Shown: positions 41,236-49,517 of the stretch, in pieces
Layout of the letters: each line of letters opens with the position of its first letter
Position numbering within the stretch: the first letter of the stretch is position 1
Source of the DNA: Terriglobia bacterium
GTDB lineage: Bacteria > Acidobacteriota > Terriglobia > Bryobacterales > UBA6623
Assembly (NCBI GenBank): GCA_009841225.1
Contig: VXMF01000021.1
Coordinates: 11,171 to 75,170, forward strand
DNA length: 64,000 nucleotides
Reading direction: 5' to 3'
Translations under genes and position numbers: made by a program
The notes under the pieces: generated by a model
What the model saw: the letters and a program-made list of their open reading frames with translations, nothing else
Told to the model about the DNA's origin: nothing
Database searches by the model: none

Positions 41236-41633
41236 TCCAGCACCACTTCCATTAGCTGGCTGATCAGCGGGTAGTACTGGACCCGCACCTTGGCACCGAC
41301 GGGGACCTCTTCCAAGCTCAGGCGCGACTTGCCGATGCGCTTCGCGGCCCTCTTGCCGGCCTTGACGTGCTCACGGCCCAGAGGCTGGGCGAACGCCAGC
41401 TCCACCGCGCCGGTCTTAGCCAAGGTCAGGTTCAGGGTCCGCTTCTGTAGGTCGACTGCAGTCACGGTGCCCTTGGCCTTGACCACCTTGAGCACTTTCT
41501 CGGGGCGCGTTCCCTCGAGCGCGCCATCTGCATTGTCATTGACGCCTGGGCGCGTGCTCGAGCTGACGGTCCGCTGCTGCGCGACCGCGCCGCACACGAA
41601 CAGAGCCAAGGCCAGGATCAGACGCAGTGGCAT
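41232..41633 (-). CDS. Small exported protein of unknown function
   Basis: A 133-residue protein with a signal peptide (residues 1-18, ending AVAQ). The mature part has beta-strand-rich sequence (VKAKGTVTAVDLQKRTLNLT and later VPVGAKVRVQYYPL) resembling the small OB-like fold of DUF5666 or CusF-type periplasmic proteins, but no metal-binding Met/His cluster is seen. It converges on the bacterioferritin gene with a 4-nt stop overlap. I do not assign a function. Confidence 0.7.
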   Translation of the reverse strand: MPLRLILALALFVCGAVAQQRTVSSSTRPGVNDNADGALEGTRPEKVLKVVKAKGTVTAVDLQKRTLNLTLAKTGAVELAFAQPLGREHVKAGKRAAKRIGKSRLSLEEVPVGAKVRVQYYPLISQLMEVVLD

Positions 41634-41700
41634 GTCAGAACCTCCGTTGTATCTTGAGGCCCGCTGGCCGCGCGCGTCAAGTGGGCCCGGCTCAAGTCTC

Positions 41701-42222
41701 TCACAAGACTGATCGCAGGTAGTTCGAGATCTCGGGCCGTTGCCAGTCCTCCGGGCCGACGTACTTGCGCAGCACCCTGCCCTCTCGCGAGATCAGGTAC
41801 GACTCCGGATACTTCATCGTGCCGTACCGCACGCTGACGGTCCGCTCCGGATCCCGGGCCGTCGGGAAGCTCACCCTCGAGCTATCCAAGAATCTGCGGT
41901 ACTGGTCGGGATCCTCATCGACGCTGATGCCCACCACCACGAAGCCTTGATCGCGCAGCTGCCGATAGGTCGCATCGAGAGAGGGCATCTCCTGAACACA
42001 GGGCGGGCACCAAGTGGCCCAGAAGTTTAGCAGCACCACCTTGCCGCCATAGTCGTCGAGGCTGACGCCGACGCCCTGGTCATCGGTCACGCTGAAGCCC
42101 GGGGCGCGGTCCCCTTCCGAGACGTCGTAGACACGGAGGTAGCCCTGCACGCGATACACCATCACGATGGCGAGGGCCAGCGCCAAGCCGTAGACCACGG
42201 TCTCCCTGCTCATGCGTGCCAT
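41701..42222 (-). CDS. TlpA/ResA-like thiol-disulfide oxidoreductase
   Basis: A 173-residue membrane-anchored thioredoxin-fold protein. One N-terminal helix (about 9-24) anchors it facing the periplasm. The active site is WATWCPPC (about 89-96), followed by FVVVGISVDED and the cis-proline region TMKYPESYLI. It reduces disulfides outside the cytoplasm, as in cytochrome c maturation. The start is the ATG at 42222 or the ATG at 42213; GATTAT on the minus strand lies 8 nt before the latter. It diverges from the pterin operon at 42279. Confidence 0.87.
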   Translation of the reverse strand: MARMSRETVVYGLALALAIVMVYRVQGYLRVYDVSEGDRAPGFSVTDDQGVGVSLDDYGGKVVLLNFWATWCPPCVQEMPSLDATYRQLRDQGFVVVGISVDEDPDQYRRFLDSSRVSFPTARDPERTVSVRYGTMKYPESYLISREGRVLRKYVGPEDWQRPEISNYLRSVL

Positions 42223-42278
42223 AATCGAGGTACAGTTCCACTCTACCGCCGAGAGGGGCTAACGCCAAGTTCCCAGCG

Positions 42279-42698
42279 ATGCTGATCACGCGCAAGGCCG
42301 AGTTCTCGGCATCGCATGTCTGTTCCAACGCTGAGCTGTCGGCGGAAGAAAACGAGCGTCTTTACGGCATAGAGAGCCGTCCCAGCGGTCATGGGCACAA
42401 CTACGTGCTCGAGGTCACCGTGCGCGGAGACGTCAACCCGGTCCACGGCATGGTCCTTGACCTGAAAGAACTCAAGGAAGTCATTCGAGAAAACGTTTTG
42501 GACATCTACGACCACCGCTTCCTCAACCGCGAGGTCCCGCCGTTCGACAAGGTCGTGCCGACCGCCGAGAACATCGCCGGCGACATCTGGCATCGCCTTG
42601 ACGAACCGATCGGCAGGCTGGGTTCGAAGCTGCATTCCGTCCGCCTGCACGAGAGCGACGACCTGTTCGTGGAAGTCTGCGAGCCGCGCGCAACGTGA
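42279..42698 (+). CDS. PTPS-III-type 6-pyruvoyltetrahydropterin synthase homolog
   Basis: A 139-residue T-fold enzyme. Zinc ligands are H13, H38 and H40 (HGHNY). The catalytic cysteine of canonical PTPS is replaced by glutamate: in LYGIESRPSGHGHNY, E32 aligns with the cysteine of GKCxNPxGHGHNY. This Glu form is the PTPS-III class, known to cleave dihydroneopterin triphosphate to 6-hydroxymethyl-dihydropterin and so bypass FolB in folate synthesis. The catalytic His (YDHRFLN) and Glu (VRLHESD) are kept. A GTGA overlap couples it to the next PTPS gene. A folate role is inferred from the substitution. Confidence 0.85.
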   Translation: MLITRKAEFSASHVCSNAELSAEENERLYGIESRPSGHGHNYVLEVTVRGDVNPVHGMVLDLKELKEVIRENVLDIYDHRFLNREVPPFDKVVPTAENIAGDIWHRLDEPIGRLGSKLHSVRLHESDDLFVEVCEPRAT

Positions 42699-43138
42699 CC
42701 ACGCTCACCAAACGGTACGGCTTCGCCGCCTCGCACCGGCTGTGCGCGCCCTCGCTGAGCGAAGAGCGCAACCGCGAGATCTTCGGCAAGTGCGCCAACC
42801 CGTTCGGGCACGGACACAACTACTCCCTCGAGGTCAGCGTCGAAGGCGATCCAGACCCGCGCAGCGGAATGGTCGTGCAGCGGTCAGCGCTGGACAGCTG
42901 GGTCCACAGCGCCGTCATCCGGCGCATTGACCACACCCATCTCAATTCGGAAATCGCTGAGTTCGCAAAGCTTGTCCCGACTTCCGAGAATCTGCTGGTT
43001 GTGATCGAGGGCTGGCTGCGCGCGGCGTGGCCCGACTATTTTCCCGGCCAGTCCCTGCGCTTGGCCAGCCTGCGCTTGGAGGAGACCCCGCGCAACAGCT
43101 TTCGCAGCGCACTGACTGCCGCCACCGATCTGCCATGA
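42695..43138 (+). CDS. 6-Pyruvoyltetrahydropterin synthase, canonical cysteine type
   Basis: A 147-residue T-fold enzyme, paralogous to the preceding product. It keeps the catalytic C33 in [14 protein letters not shown], with C-x5-HGH spacing as in eukaryotic and PTPS-II enzymes rather than the C-x3-HGH of QueD. Zinc ligands are H14, H39 and H41. It would convert dihydroneopterin triphosphate to 6-pyruvoyltetrahydropterin. The GTG start overlaps the stop of the previous gene and its stop overlaps the folE ATG. The two paralogs with FolE suggest two outlets from one pterin precursor. No sepiapterin reductase is nearby. Confidence 0.87.
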   Translation: MTTLTKRYGFAASHRLCAPSLSEERNREIFGKCANPFGHGHNYSLEVSVEGDPDPRSGMVVQRSALDSWVHSAVIRRIDHTHLNSEIAEFAKLVPTSENLLVVIEGWLRAAWPDYFPGQSLRLASLRLEETPRNSFRSALTAATDLP

Positions 43139-43761
43139 AACCCTTCGACCCGTATGGAGCCGCAAGAGGCTCCACCCCAGAGCCCCGCTCGGACTCTCCG
43201 GACCCAATCGAGGCCTGCGCAGAGCACATTCTTGGAAGCCTGGGCGAAGACATCGATCGGGACGGCTTGCGCGAAACTCCCGTGCGCTACGCGAGGGTCA
43301 TGCGCGAGCTGACCCAAGGCTACGACCAAGACCCCGACCTAGTGCTGCAATCGGCCATGTTCGATTGCACCTACGACGAGATGGTCATCGTCAAGGACAT
43401 CGAGGTGTTCTCGCTGTGCGAGCACCACATGCTGCCGTTCTTCGGCCGCATGCACATCGCCTACATCCCCCAGAAGAAAGTCATCGGCCTGAGTAAGACG
43501 GCGCGGATCGTCGACATTTTTGCCCGGCGCTTGCAAATCCAGGAACGCCTCACGCAACAAGTGGCGGAAACGATCCAAGGCGCGATCCAGCCGGCCGGAG
43601 TCGGAGTGGTCTGCGAAGCGCAACACCTGTGCATGATGATGCGCGGGGTGGAAAAGCAGCACTCCGCAACGATCACCAGCGCCATGCTGGGCGTGTTCCG
43701 CGACAATCCGAAGACTAGGGAAGAATTCCTAGCGCTGGTCTCCAACGGAGGCAGGCGCTAG
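43135..43761 (+). CDS. folE: GTP cyclohydrolase I
   Basis: A 208-residue enzyme converting GTP to 7,8-dihydroneopterin triphosphate, the entry to folate and tetrahydropterin synthesis. Zinc ligands C95, H98 ([10 protein letters not shown]) and C166 ([10 protein letters not shown]) are present, as are the family motifs [10 protein letters not shown] and [24 protein letters not shown]. The ATG overlaps the stop of the PTPS gene. It is last in the operon although it makes the substrate of both upstream products. The frame is open further upstream, but the overlap and family length favour this start. Confidence 0.94.
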   Translation: MKPFDPYGAARGSTPEPRSDSPDPIEACAEHILGSLGEDIDRDGLRETPVRYARVMRELTQGYDQDPDLVLQSAMFDCTYDEMVIVKDIEVFSLCEHHMLPFFGRMHIAYIPQKKVIGLSKTARIVDIFARRLQIQERLTQQVAETIQGAIQPAGVGVVCEAQHLCMMMRGVEKQHSATITSAMLGVFRDNPKTREEFLALVSNGGRR

Positions 43762-43805
43762 CTCGGATTGCATCTTGGCCGCGCAAGCGGCCACTATAGG
43801 GTGCG

Positions 43806-45704
43806 ATGGCTACGCCGCTCACGCGCCGCGATTTCAACGCAAGCCTAGGAAGCGCCGTCGCGCTCGGTGCCCTGCCCGCTTCTTGCGGCCGGACATCCGA
43901 CGGCGAGTGGCACGAGTGGGGGCGCGAACCGGGCGGCACGCGGCACAGCCCGCTCACCCAGATCCACCGGGACAACGTCGCTGAACTCCAACCCGTGTGG
44001 ACACACCGCTGCGGGGAGATCAGTGACGGCTCCCGCAACCCGACCCGCACCGCATACGAATGCACGCCGCTGATGGCGGACGGCTACCTGTACGTCACAA
44101 CTCCGTACAACCGGGTCCTCGCGCTCGACCCAGAGACCGGAAGCGAGCGCTGGGCATTCGATCCGGGCCTCGATCTGGCCAAGCGCTACAACCTCTGGGC
44201 CAATCGCGGTGTTAGCCTTTGGCGCAGCGCCTCGGAGCGGCGGCTGCTGCACGGCACGCTGGACGGGCGCCTCATCGCCCTAGATCCATCGACCGGAAGA
44301 CCATGTGCCGATTTCGGCGATGGCGGCCAAGTGAGCGTCGGCGCGCGCCTGACTTCTCCGCCCACGATCGTGGGCGACTTGGCGGTCATCGGTGGAAACA
44401 CACCGACCCTGCGAGCCTTCGATGTCCGTAGCGGCAAGCTGGCTTGGACCAGGCACAAAGTGCCACCGGATGACATGGCGGCGAGGCAGACATGGGAAGG
44501 GGATTCTTGGAAGCAACGACGTGGCGGAGTCGCCTGGCCTCCGCTCAGCGCGGACATCGAACGCGGCCTATTGTTCGTACCCACCGATTCGCCGACCTAT
44601 GACTACTACGGGGCCGATCGCGCCGGAGACAACCTGTACTCCAACTGCGTGCTGGCACTGGATGCCAGTACCGGGGAATACGTCTGGCACTTCCAAGCCA
44701 CCCACCACGACATTTGGGACTACGACCTGTGCGCCCAGCCGGTGCTCTGCGATATCCGGCGTGAAGGCAACACGATCCCGGCCGTGGTACAGACCAGCAA
44801 GCAGGGCTTTGTGTACGTGCTGCACCGCGAGACTGGCGAGCCGCTGTTCGATATCGACGAAATTCCTGTCCCTCAACACTGCGCTCCCGGCGAGCAGCCA
44901 GCAGCCACGCAGCCCGTTCCAGCCAGGCCAGCCCCCTTCGTGAGGCAGTCCATGTCTCCAGACGAACTGTCCACGGCAACGCCCGAGCATCATGCCTGGG
45001 CCAAGGAACTAGCCGCGCGCTACCAGATCGCGCCGCTGTACCACCCGGGCACCGAACGAGGCGTGATCATCTTTCCGTGCAACCAGGGCGGCGGGGAATG
45101 GGGCGGAGGCTGCTTCGATCCGGCAACCGGCCGCTTCTTTATCAACGGCACCAACCTCGCGGACATCGTCGTCATGGAGGCCCGAAGGGCCGAGCAGCCA
45201 GACCGTCCGGTCGGACGCGAGATCATCACGCGCGAAGGCCTGAGCGAATCAGTGACGTATCGTCGCAAGCGAATCGACGTGCGCCAGAACAAGTTCTGGG
45301 ATCCGCAGACGCTCTGGCCGTGCCAACAGCCGCCGTGGGGCGTTCTGAGTTCGATCGATCTCGCGACAGGCGACTATGACTGGCAAGTACCGCTAGGCGA
45401 AGTCCCGGAGCTGACTGCCCGCGGCGTGCCCGTCACAGGCACGATCAACATGGGCGGGCCGATCGTCACAGCGGGAGGCCTGGTGTTCATCGGGGGGAGC
45501 AACGACCGCCGCTTCCGGGCGTTTGACGCGGATACGGGCAACGTGCTGTGGGAGGCCGAACTCGACGGCAGCGGCCACGCCAACCCGATGACATACGCGG
45601 GGCCCGACTCCGGGCGGCAGTTCGTGGTGATCGCAGCCGGTGGCGGCAACAAGCTCAGCCACAAGTTCACGGACGCATTGCAGGCTTTCGCCCTGCCAGC
45701 TTGA
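43806..45704 (+). CDS. PQQ-dependent quinoprotein dehydrogenase
   Basis: A 632-residue exported quinoprotein. The leader (TRRDFNASLGSAVALGALPASC) is twin-arginine-like and ends in a possible lipobox. The propeller shows WHEWGREPGGTRHSPLTQI, ALDPETGSERWAFDP, the catalytic-site HHDIWDYDLCAQPVL, and PPWGVLSSIDLATGDYDWQVPLGE. It has no haem domain, unlike the quinoprotein at 12614, so electrons must go to a separate acceptor. It probably oxidises an alcohol or sugar. TATAGG ends 5 nt before the ATG, suggesting a leaderless transcript. Confidence 0.86.
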   Translation: MATPLTRRDFNASLGSAVALGALPASCGRTSDGEWHEWGREPGGTRHSPLTQIHRDNVAELQPVWTHRCGEISDGSRNPTRTAYECTPLMADGYLYVTTPYNRVLALDPETGSERWAFDPGLDLAKRYNLWANRGVSLWRSASERRLLHGTLDGRLIALDPSTGRPCADFGDGGQVSVGARLTSPPTIVGDLAVIGGNTPTLRAFDVRSGKLAWTRHKVPPDDMAARQTWEGDSWKQRRGGVAWPPLSADIERGLLFVPTDSPTYDYYGADRAGDNLYSNCVLALDASTGEYVWHFQATHHDIWDYDLCAQPVLCDIRREGNTIPAVVQTSKQGFVYVLHRETGEPLFDIDEIPVPQHCAPGEQPAATQPVPARPAPFVRQSMSPDELSTATPEHHAWAKELAARYQIAPLYHPGTERGVIIFPCNQGGGEWGGGCFDPATGRFFINGTNLADIVVMEARRAEQPDRPVGREIITREGLSESVTYRRKRIDVRQNKFWDPQTLWPCQQPPWGVLSSIDLATGDYDWQVPLGEVPELTARGVPVTGTINMGGPIVTAGGLVFIGGSNDRRFRAFDADTGNVLWEAELDGSGHANPMTYAGPDSGRQFVVIAAGGGNKLSHKFTDALQAFALPA

Positions 45705-45721
45705 TGCGCGGACGCGTTGCG

Positions 45722-46078
45722 CTAGGCTGCCGCAGAGGCGGACTCGCCACCGCCCTTGGACTTGGCTGAAGCTGCGCTTGCGGAGCTCGCCGAGCTCTCG
45801 GATGACTTCGCCGGCTTTGATTCCTCTGCCTTGGCGTCCTTCTTGGGAGAGCCCTCGTCTCTGGCCTGTTCCGGCTTTTGCCCGCCCTTGCCGTAGTCGG
45901 TTACGTACCAGCCGCTTCCCTTGAACTGGATCGCCGGAGCGGAGAGGAGCTTGCGCACAGCTCCGTCGCACTCCGAGTCGCCGTTCTGAGAGCACACGGT
46001 GAGGGGCGCGTCGGAGAATTTCTGGATCAATTCAAAGCGCTCGCCGCACTTCAGACACTCGTACTCATAGAGTGGCAT
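45722..46078 (-). CDS. FmdB-family zinc-ribbon protein
   Basis: A 118-residue protein. The N-terminus MPLYEYECLKCGERFELIQK and a second cysteine pair (VCSQNGDSEC) form the zinc ribbon of the FmdB/CxxC family of putative regulators. The centre has FKGSGWYVTDYGK, also typical. The last 40 residues are a low-complexity tail rich in Ser, Ala and Lys. The function in the family is unproven. It converges with the quinoprotein gene. Confidence 0.88.
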   Translation of the reverse strand: MPLYEYECLKCGERFELIQKFSDAPLTVCSQNGDSECDGAVRKLLSAPAIQFKGSGWYVTDYGKGGQKPEQARDEGSPKKDAKAEESKPAKSSESSASSASAASAKSKGGGESASAAA

Positions 46079-46309
46079 GCTGCTGATACCTAGGCGGGCT
46101 AGCAGCCGACCTACCCCGCCTAGCCGACTGCCGCTTTTTCGATTCTACCAACATCGTCCGATCCGCAGCAGCCGAGCAAGCCCGGACTCCCGGCAGGTAG
46201 CCGCAGACCGCTTGCCTGAAACCCATCGCCCCTGCAAGCCGTTTCACTAGTTAGAATGAGGCGCGAAGGGCTCCGGCCGTCTTACTTCGCGGCAGAGAGG
46301 GCAGCAGCT

Positions 46310-47146
46310 ATGAAACAACTCGTTCGGACCATACCCGCAATCGCGATCTGCGCTGGCCTAGCTCTAGGCGAAGCCGCGGATCCGGCAGCCGCGCCAGGGG
46401 CCGAATCTCAGGCACAGGCCGAGACAGCCGCTCCAGAGTTAATCGTCCCGGCTGGAACGCGTGTTCCGCTGGTCATGATCAACAGCATCAGCTCCAAGCA
46501 CTCCGAGCCAGGAGACCCGGTCTATCTCGAGAGCGTCTACCCAGTCGTCGTGGACGGCCGCATCATGGTACCTGCCGGAACGAACGTCTCAGGCACAGTG
46601 ATTCACTCCAAACGTCCAGGGCGCGTGAAGGGGCGCGGACAGCTGGGCATTCGTCTCGAACAGATGATCCTGCCGAACGGCGTCATCCGCGACCTGTCGG
46701 GTCGACCCGCTGCGCTCGATGGTCGGTCGCCCGACAACTTCGACCGGGAAACAGGCACCGTCAAGGCACCCGGAACGAAAGGGGAAGACGCCACGGATAT
46801 CGCGAGTACCACCGCGACGGGAGCTTCGATCGGCACTATCGGCGGTGTGATCGGTGGCAGGACCGGCACCGGTCTCGGTGTCGGCTCAGCCGCTGGCGCG
46901 GCCGCCGGGCTCGCGAAAGTTCTGCTGACCAGGGGAGCAGACGCCATGCTTGACCGCGGGACGCACATCGAGATGCTGCTCGAGCAGGATCTGCGCTTCT
47001 CGGGGGACGAGCTACAAGGCTTGGGCTCCGTTACAGGATCACGGCCAAACATCGGCCCGGGACCCGATCCGAGGCGCAATGACCGCAACAACCGGGGCCG
47101 CATCGGACGAGGTGTTCCGATCGGCATCGGGCGGCTTCCGCTCTAG
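46310..47146 (+). CDS. Exported glycine-rich protein with TrbI/VirB10-like beta region
   Basis: A 278-residue protein. The start is set by AGAGAGGG before the ATG and gives a signal peptide (QLVRTIPAIAICAGLALGEA). Residues about 45-130 (LIVPAGTRVPLVMINSISSK, IMVPAGTNVSGTVIHSKRPG, GIRLEQMILPNG) resemble the beta-barrel start of TrbI/VirB10-like proteins. A glycine-rich stretch (about 165-205) could insert in or pack on a membrane. RGTHIEMLLEQDL closes the folded part. No type IV secretion gene is nearby, so a stand-alone envelope role is more likely. Confidence 0.72.
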   Translation: MKQLVRTIPAIAICAGLALGEAADPAAAPGAESQAQAETAAPELIVPAGTRVPLVMINSISSKHSEPGDPVYLESVYPVVVDGRIMVPAGTNVSGTVIHSKRPGRVKGRGQLGIRLEQMILPNGVIRDLSGRPAALDGRSPDNFDRETGTVKAPGTKGEDATDIASTTATGASIGTIGGVIGGRTGTGLGVGSAAGAAAGLAKVLLTRGADAMLDRGTHIEMLLEQDLRFSGDELQGLGSVTGSRPNIGPGPDPRRNDRNNRGRIGRGVPIGIGRLPL

Positions 47147-47319
47147 CAGGCATCCCCACCAGACCGGCTGTCTGGTCCGGCTGCCGCTCGATCTGCTCCT
47201 CGTGGCGCTTGATGTGCTCCAAGTCCAGCAGGCTTAGGATCGGGATCGCAGAAGTCGCTGTCTGTCCGCATCAACTGCACGAGGTCGACGATTGCCCGTA
47301 GGGCTGTGCATATCACAAC

Positions 47320-47328
47320 TGGTATAGT
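47320..47328 (+). promoter_or_regulatory. Extended -10 element of the higBA pair
   Basis: TGG-TATAGT is an extended -10 (TGn followed by a near-consensus hexamer) ending 6 nt before the TTG at 47335. The transcript would start at or near the start codon. No good -35 hexamer is visible, as expected for extended -10 promoters. Confidence 0.5.
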
Positions 47329-47334
47329 TAGACG

Positions 47335-47661
47335 TTGGGCTGGAGCGTCGAGATCCTGAACTCTGCGGTCCTTGCGGAACTTGACGCCTTTCCAGCCGAC
47401 ATCCGAGCGAAGCTGGACCATATCGTTGGCCTGATTGAGGAACTTGGCATCGAACGTGTTCGCGAGCCTTACGTCAAACATCTCCGAGGCCAGCTCTGGG
47501 AGATGCGAATGAAGGGCCATAGCGGCTTGGGCCGGGCCATCTATGTGACTCAGACAGGGCGTCGAATCATCATCTTGCATGCGTTCCGAAAGCAGACCAG
47601 CAAGACTCCGAGGACAGCGATTCGGACCGCATTGTCCAGAATGAAGGAGCTAGAGCCATGA
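47335..47661 (+). CDS. HigB-type (Gp49-like) toxin
   Basis: A 108-residue RelE-superfamily toxin of the phage-derived Gp49-like (DUF891) family. It shows EPYVKHLRGQLWEMRMK, then LGRAIYVTQTGRRIIILHAFRKQTSKTPRTAI, the diagnostic stretch ending in the basic helix. It probably cleaves mRNA on the ribosome. The start is TTG, supported by an extended -10 element placing transcription start at that codon. The antitoxin ATG overlaps its stop (ATGA). Confidence 0.86.
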   Translation: MGWSVEILNSAVLAELDAFPADIRAKLDHIVGLIEELGIERVREPYVKHLRGQLWEMRMKGHSGLGRAIYVTQTGRRIIILHAFRKQTSKTPRTAIRTALSRMKELEP

Positions 47662-47936
47662 CCATTGCATTCGACGAACTCCGAAAGAGGTGGCACAACG
47701 ACCCCGAGTTCCAAAAGGAGTATGAAGCGCTGAGGCCCGAGTTCAGGCTAGCGCGAGAGTTGATCGAGGCTCGCACGGCTGCTGGGCTCAGCCAGCGCGA
47801 GGTTGCGCACCGGATGGGAACGAGTCAACCCGCCATCGCTCGCATGGAGAGTGGTCGCAGGCCATCACTAAAGAGCTTGGAACGTTATGCCGAAGCCGTT
47901 GGCAGAAAGCTTGAGATTCATCTCGTAGCCGACTGA
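47658..47936 (+). CDS. HigA-type XRE antitoxin
   Basis: A 92-residue antitoxin with a Cro/C1-type helix-turn-helix: LIEARTAAGLSQREVAHRMG followed by TSQPAIARMESGRRPSLKSLERYAEAVG. The N-terminal part (FDELRKRWHNDPEFQKEYEAL) is typical of antitoxins paired with Gp49-like toxins. It should bind both toxin and promoter. Toxin-first order is usual for higBA. Confidence 0.9.
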   Translation: MTIAFDELRKRWHNDPEFQKEYEALRPEFRLARELIEARTAAGLSQREVAHRMGTSQPAIARMESGRRPSLKSLERYAEAVGRKLEIHLVAD

Positions 47937-47957
47937 CCGAACCAACTGTGGCGTCGA

Positions 47958-48521
47958 TCATCCGACCTCTTGTCGGTCCATGAAGTGGTAGCAGACCATG
48001 TGGCACACGACGAAGTGGGCATCTTCCACCCGGCCCATGTGGTCGTCTGAGACGTGGACGCTGAGATCGACGCTGGGGCGCAGGCGCCCGCCGCTGAGGC
48101 CGCTCAGGCCGACTGTGTAGCAGCCGATCGAGTTGGCGTAGTTGATCGCTTGCACCACGTTCTCCGAGTTTCCGCTTCCGCTGATGGCCATGGCGATATC
48201 GCCGGGCCGAGCGAAGTTCTTGAGGGGCTCGACGAACACGCTCTCGTAACCCACATCGTTCGAGTAGGCCGTCAGGGTCGGGATCTGCTCTGCCAGAGAC
48301 ATGATCCTGAAGCGCTTATGTTGGCCGTAGCTCGCGCCCTTGACGATGTCGCAAGCGAAGTGGTTCGCGGTCGCGGCGCTGCCGCCGTTGCCGAACACGA
48401 AGATCTGCCGATCCTCGTCACGAGCCCTGCGGAACACCTCGATAAGGGCCTCGACACGATCCAGATCGACAGTGTCCAACGCCACTAGCAGCCGCTGCTT
48501 GTAGTCCTTGGCGAAAGGCAT
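47958..48521 (-). CDS. SIS-domain sugar-phosphate isomerase, GmhA-like
   Basis: A 187-residue SIS-fold protein close to sedoheptulose-7-phosphate isomerase. FVFGNGGSAATANHFACDI and ISGSGNSENVVQAI are the phosphate-binding loops. SDDHMGRVEDAHFVVCHMV carries the region of the GmhA catalytic His and Glu residues. It would isomerise a sugar phosphate, most simply sedoheptulose 7-phosphate to D-glycero-manno-heptose 7-phosphate. It is the last gene of a four-gene operon with a kinase and a phosphatase that suit the next steps. DiaA-like regulators are the alternative. Confidence 0.82.
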   Translation of the reverse strand: MPFAKDYKQRLLVALDTVDLDRVEALIEVFRRARDEDRQIFVFGNGGSAATANHFACDIVKGASYGQHKRFRIMSLAEQIPTLTAYSNDVGYESVFVEPLKNFARPGDIAMAISGSGNSENVVQAINYANSIGCYTVGLSGLSGGRLRPSVDLSVHVSDDHMGRVEDAHFVVCHMVCYHFMDRQEVG

Positions 48522-48524
48522 CGC

Positions 48525-49517
48525 TTACCCGCCTAGCTCAGTCGTCGCGGCCAGCTCCAGCACCTCTTCGACAGTGGCCTTGCCAGTGCCTCGTTTGCCC
48601 ACCGTGACCGCGGCTACGATTATCCCAAAGCGCAAGGCTGCTTCAGTTCCCGCGCCGGCCGCCAAGGCGAGAGCGAAGCCCGCGCTAAGACTGTCCCCCG
48701 CCCCGCACGGATCGACCACTGGCACCCCCTGCGGCGCTGGCAGCAATCGCTCCCCGTCATCATCGATCAGCCATGCTCCCCGCTCGGCGGCCGTCACTAC
48801 GGTTGCCGGACCTCCGATCAACCTGTGCAGGCGGGCGTAGTCAACCACGCCGAATGCCCTGCGACAAGCAGCCGCGGCCTCGGACTCGTTGGGCGTGGCA
48901 ATCACGTTACGGAAGTGTTCCACACGACGCCGCGAATCAGCGACAAAGACCAAGCTGGGGTACCTGGCCGCCAGTTCGCAGACGCTCTTCCGGACGTTAT
49001 CCGTCACGGTGCCGCCGTGGGCGGTCTCCGCCTGGTCGGCCACGATCACCGTGTTGAACCCTTCAAGGCTGTCTAGGAATGTCCCCACGACGGCATGCTC
49101 GCGGGCCGCACTCAACGGCGCGGTGTTGACGAAATCGACTCTCGGGAGGTCTTCAACGCCAGTCTCGGAGTTGACCAGCTTGGTATACGTGAAGGTCTGT
49201 ATCTCCGGAAACGCGACTAGGTTCGACTCTATCGAGGCCCAATCCAGCGCGTCCCGCAAGTCCAAGCCGGCACCGTCATTGCCGATGGCGCCGATCACGC
49301 TGACGCGGGCGGTCCCCAGAGATTTCAGGTTGCCGGCCACCGTCCCGCCCGCACCCGGCGTGCAGACAGTCTCGGTCACGGCGCAGCGTGGAATTCCCGT
49401 CTCGCGCGAAGGCTCGGCCAGCGCGGGGTCATAGCGGCACCAGCGGTCCAAGCAGATATCGCCTATCACCAGCGCTCGGACGCTGGATGCACCTGCCAGG
49501 ATTTCGGAACAAGTCAT
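48525..49517 (-). CDS. PfkB-family sugar kinase, HldE-kinase-like
   Basis: A 330-residue ribokinase-fold protein. ALVIGDICLDRWCRYDP, the GAGGTVAGNLKSLG motif, VADQAETAHGG, ATPNESEAAAA and the catalytic VVDPCGAGDSLSAGFALAL with Asp are all in place. The start resembles the kinase domain of HldE (RfaE), which phosphorylates heptose 7-phosphate at C1. No adenylyltransferase domain is attached. It overlaps the deoxyhypusine-synthase-like gene by ATGA and is followed by the isomerase gene after 3 nt, so all act in one pathway. Confidence 0.82.
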   Translation of the reverse strand: MTCSEILAGASSVRALVIGDICLDRWCRYDPALAEPSRETGIPRCAVTETVCTPGAGGTVAGNLKSLGTARVSVIGAIGNDGAGLDLRDALDWASIESNLVAFPEIQTFTYTKLVNSETGVEDLPRVDFVNTAPLSAAREHAVVGTFLDSLEGFNTVIVADQAETAHGGTVTDNVRKSVCELAARYPSLVFVADSRRRVEHFRNVIATPNESEAAAACRRAFGVVDYARLHRLIGGPATVVTAAERGAWLIDDDGERLLPAPQGVPVVDPCGAGDSLSAGFALALAAGAGTEAALRFGIIVAAVTVGKRGTGKATVEEVLELAATTELGG

